Positions 1-5,467 of a stretch of DNA of 12,284 nt are shown one piece after another. The stretch covers positions 1 through 12,284 of the forward strand of contig QIJB01000068.1 of the NCBI GenBank assembly GCA_003231675.1, given 5' to 3'. Source of the DNA: Candidatus Campbelliibacteriota bacterium. GTDB lineage: Bacteria; Patescibacteriota; Minisyncoccia; UBA9983. A model generated the notes under the pieces. The model worked only from the letters and a program-made list of their open reading frames with translations, searched no databases and had not been told where the DNA came from. A program made the translations under genes and the position numbers. How positions within the stretch are numbered: the stretch's first letter is position 1; each line of letters opens with the position of its first letter.

Positions 1-1
1 G

Positions 2-505
2 ATTCTAACCGCGGAAAAACAAAAACCGTCAGGTTTTTTACTTTATAAAAAAGCCTTGATAAGCGATATTTCCGGAGAGCCCGGGAATCCCACCATCGGA
101 GATAGAGCAAAAAGTTTTGAATATTCAATGAAAGGGAAAGCCATCGCCATCTTGATAAGGGAAAAAGATTTGGCGAAGAAACTTGTCGGCGAAAAATTAA
201 AAAGCGGTATTTCGGGAGTGGATGTTGTAAATCTCAACCGGATGAATTTTACCCTATTGAGCATGAGTGACGATTGGGGAAAAGCGCGTTTTAATTTAAA
301 GGGAACCGGTCATTTTGTTTGGACTGTTGACAGAGATTCCCTTCTGAAGGATTTGAAAAACTTCACGGGTGAGAAATACGATTCCGTTTTCGCAAAATAT
401 CCGATGATTGAGAAAGCGACTCTCGTTTTCCGCCCGTCTTGGTGGAAGATGATGCCGGAGCACTCTTCTAATATTCATTACGAGGAAATTTTGAAAAAAC
501 AATAA
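2..505 (+). CDS. Hypothetical protein, C-terminal part (5' end outside window)
   Basis: The reading frame is open from base 2 to the TAA at 503-505, so only the last 167 residues are visible and the true start lies upstream. A TTG at 56 could be called as a start, but the 18 codons before it are open and protein-like, so I treat the gene as 5'-partial. The fragment is mixed alpha/beta in appearance and shows no membrane segment. It contains a Gly-Glu-Pro-Gly-Asn-Pro stretch soon after the TTG, and ends with a conserved-looking Arg-Pro-Ser-Trp-Trp-Lys-Met-Met-Pro segment. C-termini of the form P-x-W-x(2-4)-P preceded by a 'G...d.....p.ie.a' segment are familiar to me from large Patescibacteria surface or baseplate-J-like proteins. 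That link is pattern memory only. The function is unknown. The gene ends about 80 bp before the infA promoter and is probably a separate transcription unit. Confidence 0.7.
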   Translation: MLTAEKQKPSGFLLYKKALISDISGEPGNPTIGDRAKSFEYSMKGKAIAILIREKDLAKKLVGEKLKSGISGVDVVNLNRMNFTLLSMSDDWGKARFNLKGTGHFVWTVDRDSLLKDLKNFTGEKYDSVFAKYPMIEKATLVFRPSWWKMMPEHSSNIHYEEILKKQ

Positions 506-583
506 TCGTGGCATCCTTTTCGGTTTTTGGTCGGAAACGGATATGAACTAAAAATGAGACTGTTATCTTTTAGGAAAAGGTTT

Positions 584-592
584 TGCTATAAT
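584..592 (+). promoter_or_regulatory. Extended -10 promoter upstream of infA
   Basis: TGCTATAAT is a perfect extended -10 (TGnTATAAT), with TATAAT at 587-592. No good -35 is present at 16-18 bp; the best is TTATCT at 563-568, with 3 of 6 matches. Extended -10 promoters often lack a -35. The predicted start near 599 leaves a leader of only about 11 nt before the infA ATG at 610. It would drive infA-rpmJ and probably the ribosomal genes that follow. Confidence 0.6.
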
Positions 593-609
593 TAGAAAAT
601 TGAAAAATA

Positions 610-834
610 ATGGCAGACAGGTCCGTAAAAACAGCTATAGGAACAGTTACAGAGGCATTGCCTAATGCTACTTTTCGTATTCGCCTTGAAGATGGCGGAG
701 AGGGAAAAGGGATTATCGGACATCTGGCGGGAAAGATGCGGAAGTACAGAATAAGAGTTTTAATAGGGGATAAAGTAAAAGTTGAAATGAGTCCTTACGG
801 AGAAGAAAAAGGGCGAATTATCAAGAGGTTGTAA
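610..834 (+). CDS. infA: Translation initiation factor IF-1
   Basis: This 74-residue protein has the single OB-fold of IF-1, which binds the 30S A site and helps IF-2 and IF-3 select the initiator tRNA. The family usually has about 72 residues, so this is full length. The recognisable order is a G-T-V-x-E-A-L-P-N-A-T-F strand, then G-H-L-A-G-K-M-R-K-Y-R-I-R, then L-I-G-D-K-V-K-V-E-M-S-P-Y, and a final G-R-I-I-K-R-L. All of these match the family closely. The ATG at 610 is chosen because the family N-terminus (M-A-D/K-...) starts there. There is no Shine-Dalgarno, and the bases before the ATG are A-rich. rpmJ follows after only 4 bp, the usual infA-rpmJ pairing. Confidence 0.97.
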   Translation: MADRSVKTAIGTVTEALPNATFRIRLEDGGEGKGIIGHLAGKMRKYRIRVLIGDKVKVEMSPYGEEKGRIIKRL

Positions 835-838
835 AAAA

Positions 839-955
839 ATGAAAGTTAGAGCTTCAGTCAAGAAAATTTGCAAGGACTGCAAGATGGTCAGAAGAAATGG
901 CCGTCTTTACATTATCTGCAAAAAGAATCCAAAACACAAACAACGCCAAGGGTAA
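839..955 (+). CDS. rpmJ: Large ribosomal subunit protein L36 (bL36)
   Basis: This 38-residue gene begins MKVRASVKKICKDCK and ends PKHKQRQG. It is the small zinc-ribbon protein L36, which sits in 23S rRNA of the 50S subunit. The four expected zinc ligands are all present: Cys11, Cys14, Cys27 and His33 (C-x2-C-x12-C-x5-H). This makes it the zinc-binding (C+) form, and the length is typical of the family (37-38 aa). It lies 4 bp after infA and 46 bp before rpsM, its conserved position in bacterial alpha/spc operons. The ATG at 839 is the only sensible start, and no Shine-Dalgarno is present (the spacer is A-rich). Confidence 0.96.
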   Translation: MKVRASVKKICKDCKMVRRNGRLYIICKKNPKHKQRQG

Positions 956-973
956 GGGTATTAAATAATTAAC

Positions 974-987
974 ATTCGTAATTCGTA
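974..987 (+). repeat. Two tandem copies of the 7-mer ATTCGTA
   Basis: In the short rpmJ-rpsM gap, ATTCGTA occurs twice head to tail (974-980 and 981-987). An AACATT word flanks the pair on both sides. It has the same 7-bp period as the longer heptamer array after grpE. Two copies alone could be chance. Confidence 0.5.
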
Positions 988-1001
988 AAAAACATTATAT
1001 T

Positions 1002-1385
1002 ATGAGAATAGCGGGAACAAACATACCGGACAATAAAAGGTTAGACGTCGCGTTAACCTATGTTTTTGGTATCGGACCGACGAAGGCGAAAGAGGTCTTG
1101 GAAAAAGCAAAGATAGTTGTTGACAGAAAAGCTTCTGATTTGTCTGACAAAGAAGTTGCCTTAATAAGAGAACTGGTTGAAAAAAACCGCATTGAGGGAG
1201 ATCTTCGCAGGGAGATATCCTCAAACATCAAGAGATTGAAAGAGATAAAATGTTATAGAGGTTCCAGACACATCAAGAGGTTACCTTCAAGAGGGCAAAG
1301 GACATCCACAAATTCACGCACGGTAAGACCGTATAAAGGCCGTATGACAATGGGAAGCGGAAGGTCAAAATTGGACAAGAAATAA
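1002..1385 (+). CDS. rpsM: Small ribosomal subunit protein S13 (uS13)
   Basis: This is a 127-residue S13, a head protein of the 30S subunit that contacts 16S rRNA, S19 and, through bridge B1, the 50S subunit. The start MRIAGTNIPDNKR matches the family N-terminus (M-A-R-I-A-G-V-N/D-I-P). An F-G-I-G-P-T-K-A helix-turn-helix region follows. The C-terminal signature L-P-S-R-G-Q-R-T-S-T-N-S-R-T lies at about residues 92-105, followed by a basic tail that reaches the decoding centre. Length is normal (about 118-127 aa). The ATG at 1002 is set by the family N-terminus. Upstream there is only ATTATATT and no Shine-Dalgarno. rpsK begins 12 bp after the stop, so the two are cotranscribed. Confidence 0.97.
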   Translation: MRIAGTNIPDNKRLDVALTYVFGIGPTKAKEVLEKAKIVVDRKASDLSDKEVALIRELVEKNRIEGDLRREISSNIKRLKEIKCYRGSRHIKRLPSRGQRTSTNSRTVRPYKGRMTMGSGRSKLDKK

Positions 1386-1397
1386 AATAATAAAAAT

Positions 1398-1832
1398 ATG
1401 GGTAAAAAAAGAATTATTAAAAAAGCGGGAGATCGTCGTGGCGGAGCGGCCGCGAGGAGGTCTGCCGGGAAATTGCCAAAGAAGAAAATTTCAAGCGGTA
1501 TTTTGTTTGTTCAATCAACATACAATAATACATTGATAACATTGACCGACAAAAACGGCAACGCGGTTATACAGTCTTCAAGCGGAGCCCTTGGTTTCAA
1601 AGGGGCTAAAAAAGGAACTCCTTTCGCTTCGTCAAGGGTGGCGGGAATTCTCGCCGACAAGGGAAAGCTAATGGGTTTGAAAGATATTGAAGTCGTGGTC
1701 AAGGGTGTCGGATCCGGGAGGGAATCGGCGATACGAACATTTGTGGGTAAGGGCATTGAGATTACCTCAATAAAGGATATGACTCCCATCCCGCACAACG
1801 GACCAAAGCCGCCCAAGCCGAGAAGAGTTTAA
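1398..1832 (+). CDS. rpsK: Small ribosomal subunit protein S11 (uS11)
   Basis: This is S11, a 30S platform protein that lies beside the mRNA exit channel with S7 and S18. The 144 residues comprise a very basic N-terminal extension (about residues 1-32, rich in Lys/Arg/Gly/Ala), then the conserved core starting S-S-G-I-L-F-V-Q-S-T-Y-N-N-T-L-I-T-L-T-D. The C-terminal signature is T-P-I-P-H-N-G-P-K-P-P-K-P-R-R-V. Most bacteria have N-G-C-R-P-P-K at that place, so Cys-Arg is replaced by Pro-Lys here. The family is usually 125-130 aa, and the extra length is in the basic N-terminus. It sits 12 bp after rpsM and 19 bp before rpsD in the canonical order. No Shine-Dalgarno precedes the ATG. Confidence 0.97.
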   Translation: MGKKRIIKKAGDRRGGAAARRSAGKLPKKKISSGILFVQSTYNNTLITLTDKNGNAVIQSSSGALGFKGAKKGTPFASSRVAGILADKGKLMGLKDIEVVVKGVGSGRESAIRTFVGKGIEITSIKDMTPIPHNGPKPPKPRRV

Positions 1833-1851
1833 TATGATAATTTTTTAAATT

Positions 1852-2481
1852 ATGGAAGATAAATGTAAAAAATGCAGAAGAGCGAGCCAAAAACTTTTCC
1901 TGAAAGGGGACAAGTGTTTTACGCCTAAGTGCGCAATGACCAAAAAACCTTACGTTCCCGGTATTTTCGGTAAAATGCGCGGAAAGCATTCAAAGCGGGG
2001 GGGGTCAGAATATGGCACCCAGTTGAGGGAAAAACAAAAAGTGAAGTTTAATTACGGCTTGAGAGAGCGTCAATTCGCGAACTATGTAAAGGAAGCGTCC
2101 GGAGCCGGTGATACCACGGTAAAGATATTTTCTTTCCTTGAATCTCGTTTGGATAATGTCGTTTTTCGTCTCGGTTTGGCGGAATCAAGGTCAAAGGCGA
2201 GGCAGGTTGTTTCCCATGGGCACATAATGGTGAACGGCGGAAAACTCAACATTGCTTCTTACAGGGTAAAACCCGGAGATAAAATAAGTATTCGGAAACA
2301 ATCCGAGCCTAAGGGTATTTTCAAGGATTTGGATATTAAGCTGAAGAAATACAATCCTCCGGCGTGGATTAAGCTTGACAGAGAAGGCAAGGCGGGAGAA
2401 ATAATCGCCACCCCTTCCATTGCTGATGAACCGGAAATGGAAGGTAGCTTAAACACAATAATTGAATTTTATTCAAGGTAA
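1852..2481 (+). CDS. rpsD: Small ribosomal subunit protein S4 (uS4)
   Basis: S4 binds the 5' domain of 16S rRNA, nucleates 30S assembly and, in several bacteria, represses its own operon. The 209-residue protein has a zinc-type N-terminus with Cys5, Cys8, Cys22 and Cys27 (C-x2-C-x13-C-x4-C). A conserved segment K-x-S-E-Y-G-T-Q-L-R-E-K-Q-K follows (about residues 50-63). An S4 RNA-binding domain from about residue 98 contains L-E-S-R-L-D-N-V-V-F-R-L-G and S-K-A-R-Q-V-V-S-H-G-H-I-M-V-N-G. The usual start 'MARYTGPxC' is shortened here: the protein begins directly at MEDKCKKC. An in-frame TAA two codons upstream (1846-1848) excludes a longer form. It precedes rpoA, as in the alpha operon. Confidence 0.97.
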   Translation: MEDKCKKCRRASQKLFLKGDKCFTPKCAMTKKPYVPGIFGKMRGKHSKRGGSEYGTQLREKQKVKFNYGLRERQFANYVKEASGAGDTTVKIFSFLESRLDNVVFRLGLAESRSKARQVVSHGHIMVNGGKLNIASYRVKPGDKISIRKQSEPKGIFKDLDIKLKKYNPPAWIKLDREGKAGEIIATPSIADEPEMEGSLNTIIEFYSR

Positions 2482-2497
2482 CATTATCAATAATATA

Positions 2498-2527
2498 GGC
2501 GGTTGTCGCCGGTTGAACAATTTGGCG
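2498..2527 (+). promoter_or_regulatory. Possible alternative hairpins in the rpsD-rpoA gap
   Basis: GGCG (2498-2501) can pair with CGCC (2507-2510) across a 5-nt loop. The same CGCC can instead pair with GGCG at 2524-2527, 21 nt before the rpoA ATG. The two hairpins exclude each other, as in attenuator or translational-switch leaders. The stems are only 4 bp, so chance is a real possibility. S4 is known to regulate its operon in some bacteria, but nothing here proves S4 binding. Confidence 0.25.
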
Positions 2528-2547
2528 GCGCGTGTTTGACAAAAAAT

Positions 2548-3543
2548 ATGAATTACGAAATTTCATTGCCTTCAAAACCGAAAATAATAAAAGAGGAAGG
2601 AAACAAAGGCGTTTACGAGATAGACGCTCTTTACGCCGGGTATGGGCATACATTGGGAAGTTCTTTGCGAAGAATCATACTGTCTTCTTTGCCTGGCTCG
2701 GCGGTAACGGCTGTTAAAATAGAGGGGGCTCTCCATGAGTTTTCCACGCTCCCCGGGGTCAAGGAAGATGTCATCAATATTATCTTAAATCTTAAAAAAG
2801 TGAGGTTTAAGATGCATACGGACGAACCGCAAACAATTACTCTTTCCGTTCAAGGGAAAAAAGAGGTAACCGCTGGAGATATTGAACTTTCCGCCAATGT
2901 TGAGGTGTTGAACAAAGACCAACATATAGCGGAGTTGACCTCAAAGGACGCTAAATTAAAAATTGAATTGATTATTGAAAAAGGGCTCGGCTATGTTTCA
3001 AGGGAAAATCTCCATAAGGAAAAAGTTGATGTTGGAATGATAGTTTTAGATGCCATTTTCACGCCGGTAAGGAGAGTCAATTACGAAGTGGAAAATATGC
3101 GGGTGGGTGAGAGAACCGATTATAACCGCCTTATATTTTCTATTGAAACCGATGGAATTATTTCTCCGAAGGAGGCGCTTGAAAAATCAATAGAGATTAT
3201 GATAAAACATTTGAAGGCGATTATAGGTTTTAAGGAGGAAGAAGAACTTCCCGAGTTGGATCAAGCCGAAGAAGACACCGGAGTTATTGAAGAATCGGAA
3301 GAAGAAAGCGAAGAGAAAGAAAAGGAGTCCGGAGGAGAAGATAAAGAGGCTTTAAAGACAAGAATTGAAGATTTGAATTTTTCCACGAGAACAATGAAAG
3401 CGCTTGAAGACGCCGGAATAAGAACAGTCGGCGGAATCGTGAGAAAGAAAGAGGAAGATCTTTTGCAAATAGACGGAGTCGGGAAAAAAGCCGTTCAAGA
3501 AATCAGAAGAGTTTTGGGGAAACTCGGAATTGTTCTTAATTAG
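2548..3543 (+). CDS. rpoA: DNA-directed RNA polymerase subunit alpha
   Basis: Alpha dimerises to start core polymerase assembly, and its C-terminal domain contacts UP elements and activators. The 331 residues from ATG 2548 (MNYEISLPSKPK) comprise an N-terminal dimerisation domain to about residue 228, an unusually acidic linker at 229-268, and a C-terminal helix-hairpin-helix domain at 269-331. The N-terminal domain contains G-H-T-L-G-S-S-L-R-R-I-L-like residues and E-G-A-L-H-E-F-S. The C-terminal domain contains D-G-V-G-K-K-A-V-Q-E-I. Arg281 aligns with the DNA-contacting Arg265 of E. coli alpha. The residue aligned with Asn268 is Lys284, and Ser299 is replaced by Ala. A TTG at 2503 extends the frame by 15 non-family residues; I reject it because the family start fits 2548. 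No Shine-Dalgarno is present. Confidence 0.96.
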   Translation: MNYEISLPSKPKIIKEEGNKGVYEIDALYAGYGHTLGSSLRRIILSSLPGSAVTAVKIEGALHEFSTLPGVKEDVINIILNLKKVRFKMHTDEPQTITLSVQGKKEVTAGDIELSANVEVLNKDQHIAELTSKDAKLKIELIIEKGLGYVSRENLHKEKVDVGMIVLDAIFTPVRRVNYEVENMRVGERTDYNRLIFSIETDGIISPKEALEKSIEIMIKHLKAIIGFKEEEELPELDQAEEDTGVIEESEEESEEKEKESGGEDKEALKTRIEDLNFSTRTMKALEDAGIRTVGGIVRKKEEDLLQIDGVGKKAVQEIRRVLGKLGIVLN

Positions 3544-3552
3544 TAATTTGAA

Positions 3553-3592
3553 TCCCGTTAGCTCACCAAAGTATTTTGATGGACTAATGGGA
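3553..3592 (+). promoter_or_regulatory. Large imperfect hairpin between rpoA and rplQ
   Basis: Arms 3553-3570 and 3575-3592 pair over 18 positions around a GTAT loop (3571-3574). The outer arm CCCGTTAG/CTAATGGG has one G-U wobble and is extended by a T-A pair. A C-A mismatch and a U-G wobble follow, then CACCAAA/TTTGATG with one C-A mismatch. No T-run follows, so this is not a standard intrinsic terminator. It begins 10 bp after the rpoA stop and ends 10 bp before a TATAAT, so it could be an RNA processing site, a transcript 3' end or an operator. Its role is unknown. Confidence 0.5.
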
Positions 3593-3602
3593 AAGAATCG
3601 GA

Positions 3603-3608
3603 TATAAT
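3603..3608 (+). promoter_or_regulatory. Candidate -10 box upstream of rplQ
   Basis: TATAAT is a perfect -10 match in the rpoA-rplQ gap, but no good -35 is found. TTGATG (3576-3581) lies 21 bp upstream, which is too far, and 17-bp spacing gives TGGACT. If used, it would start an rplQ-rplM-rpsI transcript near 3615 with a leader of about 60 nt. The gap is AT-rich, so a chance match is possible. Confidence 0.4.
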
Positions 3609-3639
3609 AATTTTATTGTTAAGCGTTTAATTTGATTTG

Positions 3640-3669
3640 AGAAAATGTTTTAAGAAGCATTTTCTGCTT
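3640..3669 (+). promoter_or_regulatory. Possible RNA switch in the rplQ leader
   Basis: AGAAAATG (3640-3647) pairs perfectly with CATTTTCT (3658-3665) across a 10-nt loop. AAGCA (3655-3659) can instead pair with TGCTT (3665-3669) across a 5-nt loop. The two stems overlap, so they exclude each other. They end 8 nt before the rplQ ATG and could affect ribosome access. The pairing is seen in the sequence; regulation is inference. Confidence 0.3.
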
Positions 3670-3677
3670 ATAAAGGG

Positions 3678-4025
3678 ATGAAACATAAAGCAAAAGGAAG
3701 AAAACTTGGAAGAAAAGTTAATGAAAGGCGCGCCTTGCTAAGGTCGCTGGCTGTTAACCTTTTCAGAGATGAAAAAATCAAGACAACTGAAGCGAAAGCG
3801 AAAGAACTAAGGCCGTATGCGGAGAAAATAATCACCAAGGGTGTCAAAGGAGATTTGGCAAACAGAAAATTGGTGATTTCCAAAGTGGGAGTGGTCGCCA
3901 CCAAGAAGGTTTTTGATAAAATAGCTCCAAAATACAAAGGAAGGGCGGGCGGATACACCAGAATAGTCAAGCTCCCGAGACGCAAAGGAGATGCCGCCAA
4001 AATGGCCATTATAGAATTTGTTTAA
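3678..4025 (+). CDS. rplQ: Large ribosomal subunit protein L17 (bL17)
   Basis: L17 lies near the polypeptide exit tunnel of the 50S subunit. The 115-residue protein starts MKHKAKGRKLGRKVNERRAL, matching the family opening M-R-H-R-x-x-G-x-K-L-x-R-x-x-x-H-R. Then come the L-x-R-S-L-A-V-N-L-F helix and the conserved I-K-T-T-E-A-K-A-K-E-L-R-P-Y-A-E-K-I-I-T segment at about residues 35-54. It ends with G-G-Y-T-R-I-V-K-L-P-R-R-K-G-D-A-A-K-M-A, also typical. It is a little shorter than E. coli L17 (127 aa) but complete. It follows rpoA as usual, but across a structured 134-bp gap. AAAGGG abuts the ATG too closely to act as a normal Shine-Dalgarno. Confidence 0.97.
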   Translation: MKHKAKGRKLGRKVNERRALLRSLAVNLFRDEKIKTTEAKAKELRPYAEKIITKGVKGDLANRKLVISKVGVVATKKVFDKIAPKYKGRAGGYTRIVKLPRRKGDAAKMAIIEFV

Positions 4026-4035
4026 TTTAACCATT

Positions 4036-4377
4036 ATGAATTACAAACTGGACGCAAATCAAAAATCATTGGGCAGGCTTGCCTCAGAGGCGGCGGCTAT
4101 TTTGCGCGGGAAAAACAGTCCTTCTTTCGCCCCCAATCGCGCCCCGGAAATCAAACTGACCGTTGACAACATCGGCAAGATTAGGATTACAGGAGACAAG
4201 AAAAAACAAAAAACTTATGTTCGCCATTCGGGGTATCCCGGCTCACTGAAGAGTGTTAATCTGGAAGACCTTATCGCGAAGAAAGGAATTGAACATGTCT
4301 TTAAGGAAACGGTGAAAGGAATGCTTCCGAAAAACAAGCTTAAAAAACAAATGATGAAAAATCTTATTATAAAATGA
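4036..4377 (+). CDS. rplM: Large ribosomal subunit protein L13 (uL13)
   Basis: L13 is an early-assembly 50S protein binding 23S rRNA. From ATG 4036 it has 113 residues, clearly shorter than E. coli L13 (142 aa). The N-terminus lacks about 13 residues and the protein stops right after the conserved M-x-x-L-x-I-K region, losing the usual C-terminal tail. Core features are present: S-L-G-R-L-A-S-E-A-A-x-x-L-R-G-K, K-I-R-I-T-G-D-K-K, Y-x-R-H-S-G-Y-P-G-S-L-K, and V-K-G-M-L-P-K-N-K-L. A TTG at 4018 would add six residues overlapping rplQ; I prefer the ATG. The TGA stop overlaps the rpsI ATG by 4 bp (ATGA), which implies translational coupling. Confidence 0.96.
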   Translation: MNYKLDANQKSLGRLASEAAAILRGKNSPSFAPNRAPEIKLTVDNIGKIRITGDKKKQKTYVRHSGYPGSLKSVNLEDLIAKKGIEHVFKETVKGMLPKNKLKKQMMKNLIIK

Positions 4378-4826
4378 CAAACGAAACAACAAAAACAAAA
4401 AAAGAAAAAGAAAAACCGGAAACTGACGCTGGAAGTTCAAGGTATTTTGAGTCAGTCGGTAGAAGAAAGACATCTGTCGCCAGGGTTCGCCTGTTCAGTA
4501 AGGGCAAGTTGGGCATAACCGTCAATGAGAAAAAAATGGAGGATTATTTTCCTCAGCCGGATTTGCGCGGTATTGTTGAGAATTCTCTCAAGACAATGAA
4601 ATCACTTGAAAAATTCAGGATTACGATTAAGGTCTCCGGCGGAGGGATTCATTCTCAGTCCGAAGCGATAGCTCACGGCATCGCCCGCGCTTTGGTGAAT
4701 TTCAACGCCGACTTCAGAAAACGGCTGAAAAAGGCCGGACTTTTGACGAGGGATCCGAGGGCGAAAGAACGCCGAAAATTCGGTCTCAAAAAAGCAAGGA
4801 AGGCGGCGCAATGGCGTAAACGGTAG
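4374..4826 (+). CDS. rpsI: Small ribosomal subunit protein S9 (uS9)
   Basis: S9 is a 30S head protein whose C-terminal tail reaches the P-site tRNA anticodon loop. The 150 residues carry a hydrophilic, Lys/Glu/Thr-rich N-terminal extension (about residues 1-22) that is absent from the 130-aa E. coli protein. The core follows: Y-F-E-S-V-G-R-R-K-T-S-V-A-R-V-R-L-F, then S-G-G-G-I-H-S-Q-S-E-A-I-A-H-G-I-A-R-A-L, then L-L-T-R-D-P-R-A-K-E-R-R-K-F-G-L-K-K-A-R. The obligatory Lys-Arg C-terminus is present (...A-Q-W-R-K-R). It overlaps rplM by 4 bp, the normal rplM-rpsI pair. No terminator follows; a new promoter begins 3 bp after the stop. Confidence 0.97.
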   Translation: MTNETTKTKKEKEKPETDAGSSRYFESVGRRKTSVARVRLFSKGKLGITVNEKKMEDYFPQPDLRGIVENSLKTMKSLEKFRITIKVSGGGIHSQSEAIAHGIARALVNFNADFRKRLKKAGLLTRDPRAKERRKFGLKKARKAAQWRKR

Positions 4827-4829
4827 TCC

Positions 4830-4858
4830 TTGACAAAATATCAATTATTTGGTAGAAT
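4830..4858 (+). promoter_or_regulatory. Near-consensus sigma-70-type promoter
   Basis: TTGACA (4830-4835, 6/6), a 17-bp spacer, then TAGAAT (4853-4858, 5/6). This is the best promoter in the window. The predicted start is near 4865, giving about a 56-nt leader to ATG 4921. It begins right after the rpsI stop and serves the three-repeat protein gene. Confidence 0.8.
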
Positions 4859-4920
4859 GTGAATATAAGTGGAAATACAAAAAATCAAGGCGCAGAGTTA
4901 GGATATGGTTTTATAAAAAA

Positions 4921-5457
4921 ATGCGGATAAAAAAAATGTTTGAATCTTTATTCAAAAAAAATACCAAAAAAGAAGTGCCGAAAAATCAAGTTTCGGAAAC
5001 TGGTTGGGAGCCGGAGCGAAAGAAATATACCAATGAGGTGAAGGTTGACAGCGCCGCCTACAGTCAGGCATACCAAAAATGGCTTAACTCCAGGGGTGCG
5101 GAAAGAAGCATACAACCGCCGAAACCGAAAGATTTTCCGATAGGAGGAAAGGAGGAAGAAATTGTTTCTTTACCCGCGGAGGAAACTTCTTTACCCAAGA
5201 AAGTCGCGGAAGAAAAAGAAGAAAAAGCGGAATCAATGATTGAAGACTATGATATGGACGCTTTCATTGAAGCGAACAGGGTTTGGTTGGGAAATATGGA
5301 ACTCGGGAAAGAACCCAAATTGGAGGATTTTACCCGCAAGAAGGAATTGCCGGAAGTGGATGTAGACGCTTATCGGGAGAATTATGTAAAATGGCTAAAA
5401 AATCCGGCATCCGGTCCGAAACCGAAAAAAGAGGATTTTCCCAAAAAAAGACCGTAA
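4921..5457 (+). CDS. Uncharacterised small charged protein with three WL/PK/DF repeats
   Basis: I do not recognise this 178-residue protein. It has a basic N-terminus, no signal peptide and no membrane segment, so it is probably cytoplasmic. Three degenerate copies of one motif are visible at residues 43-73, 111-138 and 147-174. The motif is D-x-[AD]-A-[YF]-x(6)-W-L-x(8-11)-P-K-x(1-2)-[ED or KD]-D-F-[PT]. The Asp-to-Trp distance is exactly 11 in all copies (D43/W54, D111/W122, D147/W158). Trp-to-DF is 17, 14 and 14. A Glu/Lys-rich linker (about 77-108) separates copies 1 and 2. ATG 4921 is chosen over TTG 4849 because 4849 lies inside the promoter spacer, upstream of the predicted transcript start. 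ATG 4936 (MFESLFKKN) is an equally possible start. The gene is bracketed by its own promoter and terminator between rpsI and grpE. Confidence 0.8.
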   Translation: MRIKKMFESLFKKNTKKEVPKNQVSETGWEPERKKYTNEVKVDSAAYSQAYQKWLNSRGAERSIQPPKPKDFPIGGKEEEIVSLPAEETSLPKKVAEEKEEKAESMIEDYDMDAFIEANRVWLGNMELGKEPKLEDFTRKKELPEVDVDAYRENYVKWLKNPASGPKPKKEDFPKKRP

Positions 5458-5467
5458 TTTAAAATTT

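Noticed and set aside
21..39. AAAAACC-GTCA-GGTTTTT hairpin followed by T, resembling an intrinsic terminator
   Set aside because: It lies inside an open reading frame that continues to 505 and has only two G-C pairs, so it is probably a chance feature of coding sequence.
523..570. Imperfect inverted repeat ATCCTTTTC / GAAACGGAT after the first gene
   Set aside because: There are eight pairs with one mismatch, a loop of about 12 nt and no T-run. It is too weak to call a terminator.
2536..2541. Perfect TTGACA just before rpoA
   Set aside because: It is only 6 bp before the rpoA ATG and has no -10 box at a suitable distance that could serve this gene.
4849..4920. TTG start adding 24 residues to the three-repeat protein
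   Set aside because: It lies inside the spacer of a near-consensus promoter, so it would not be on the transcript made from that promoter.
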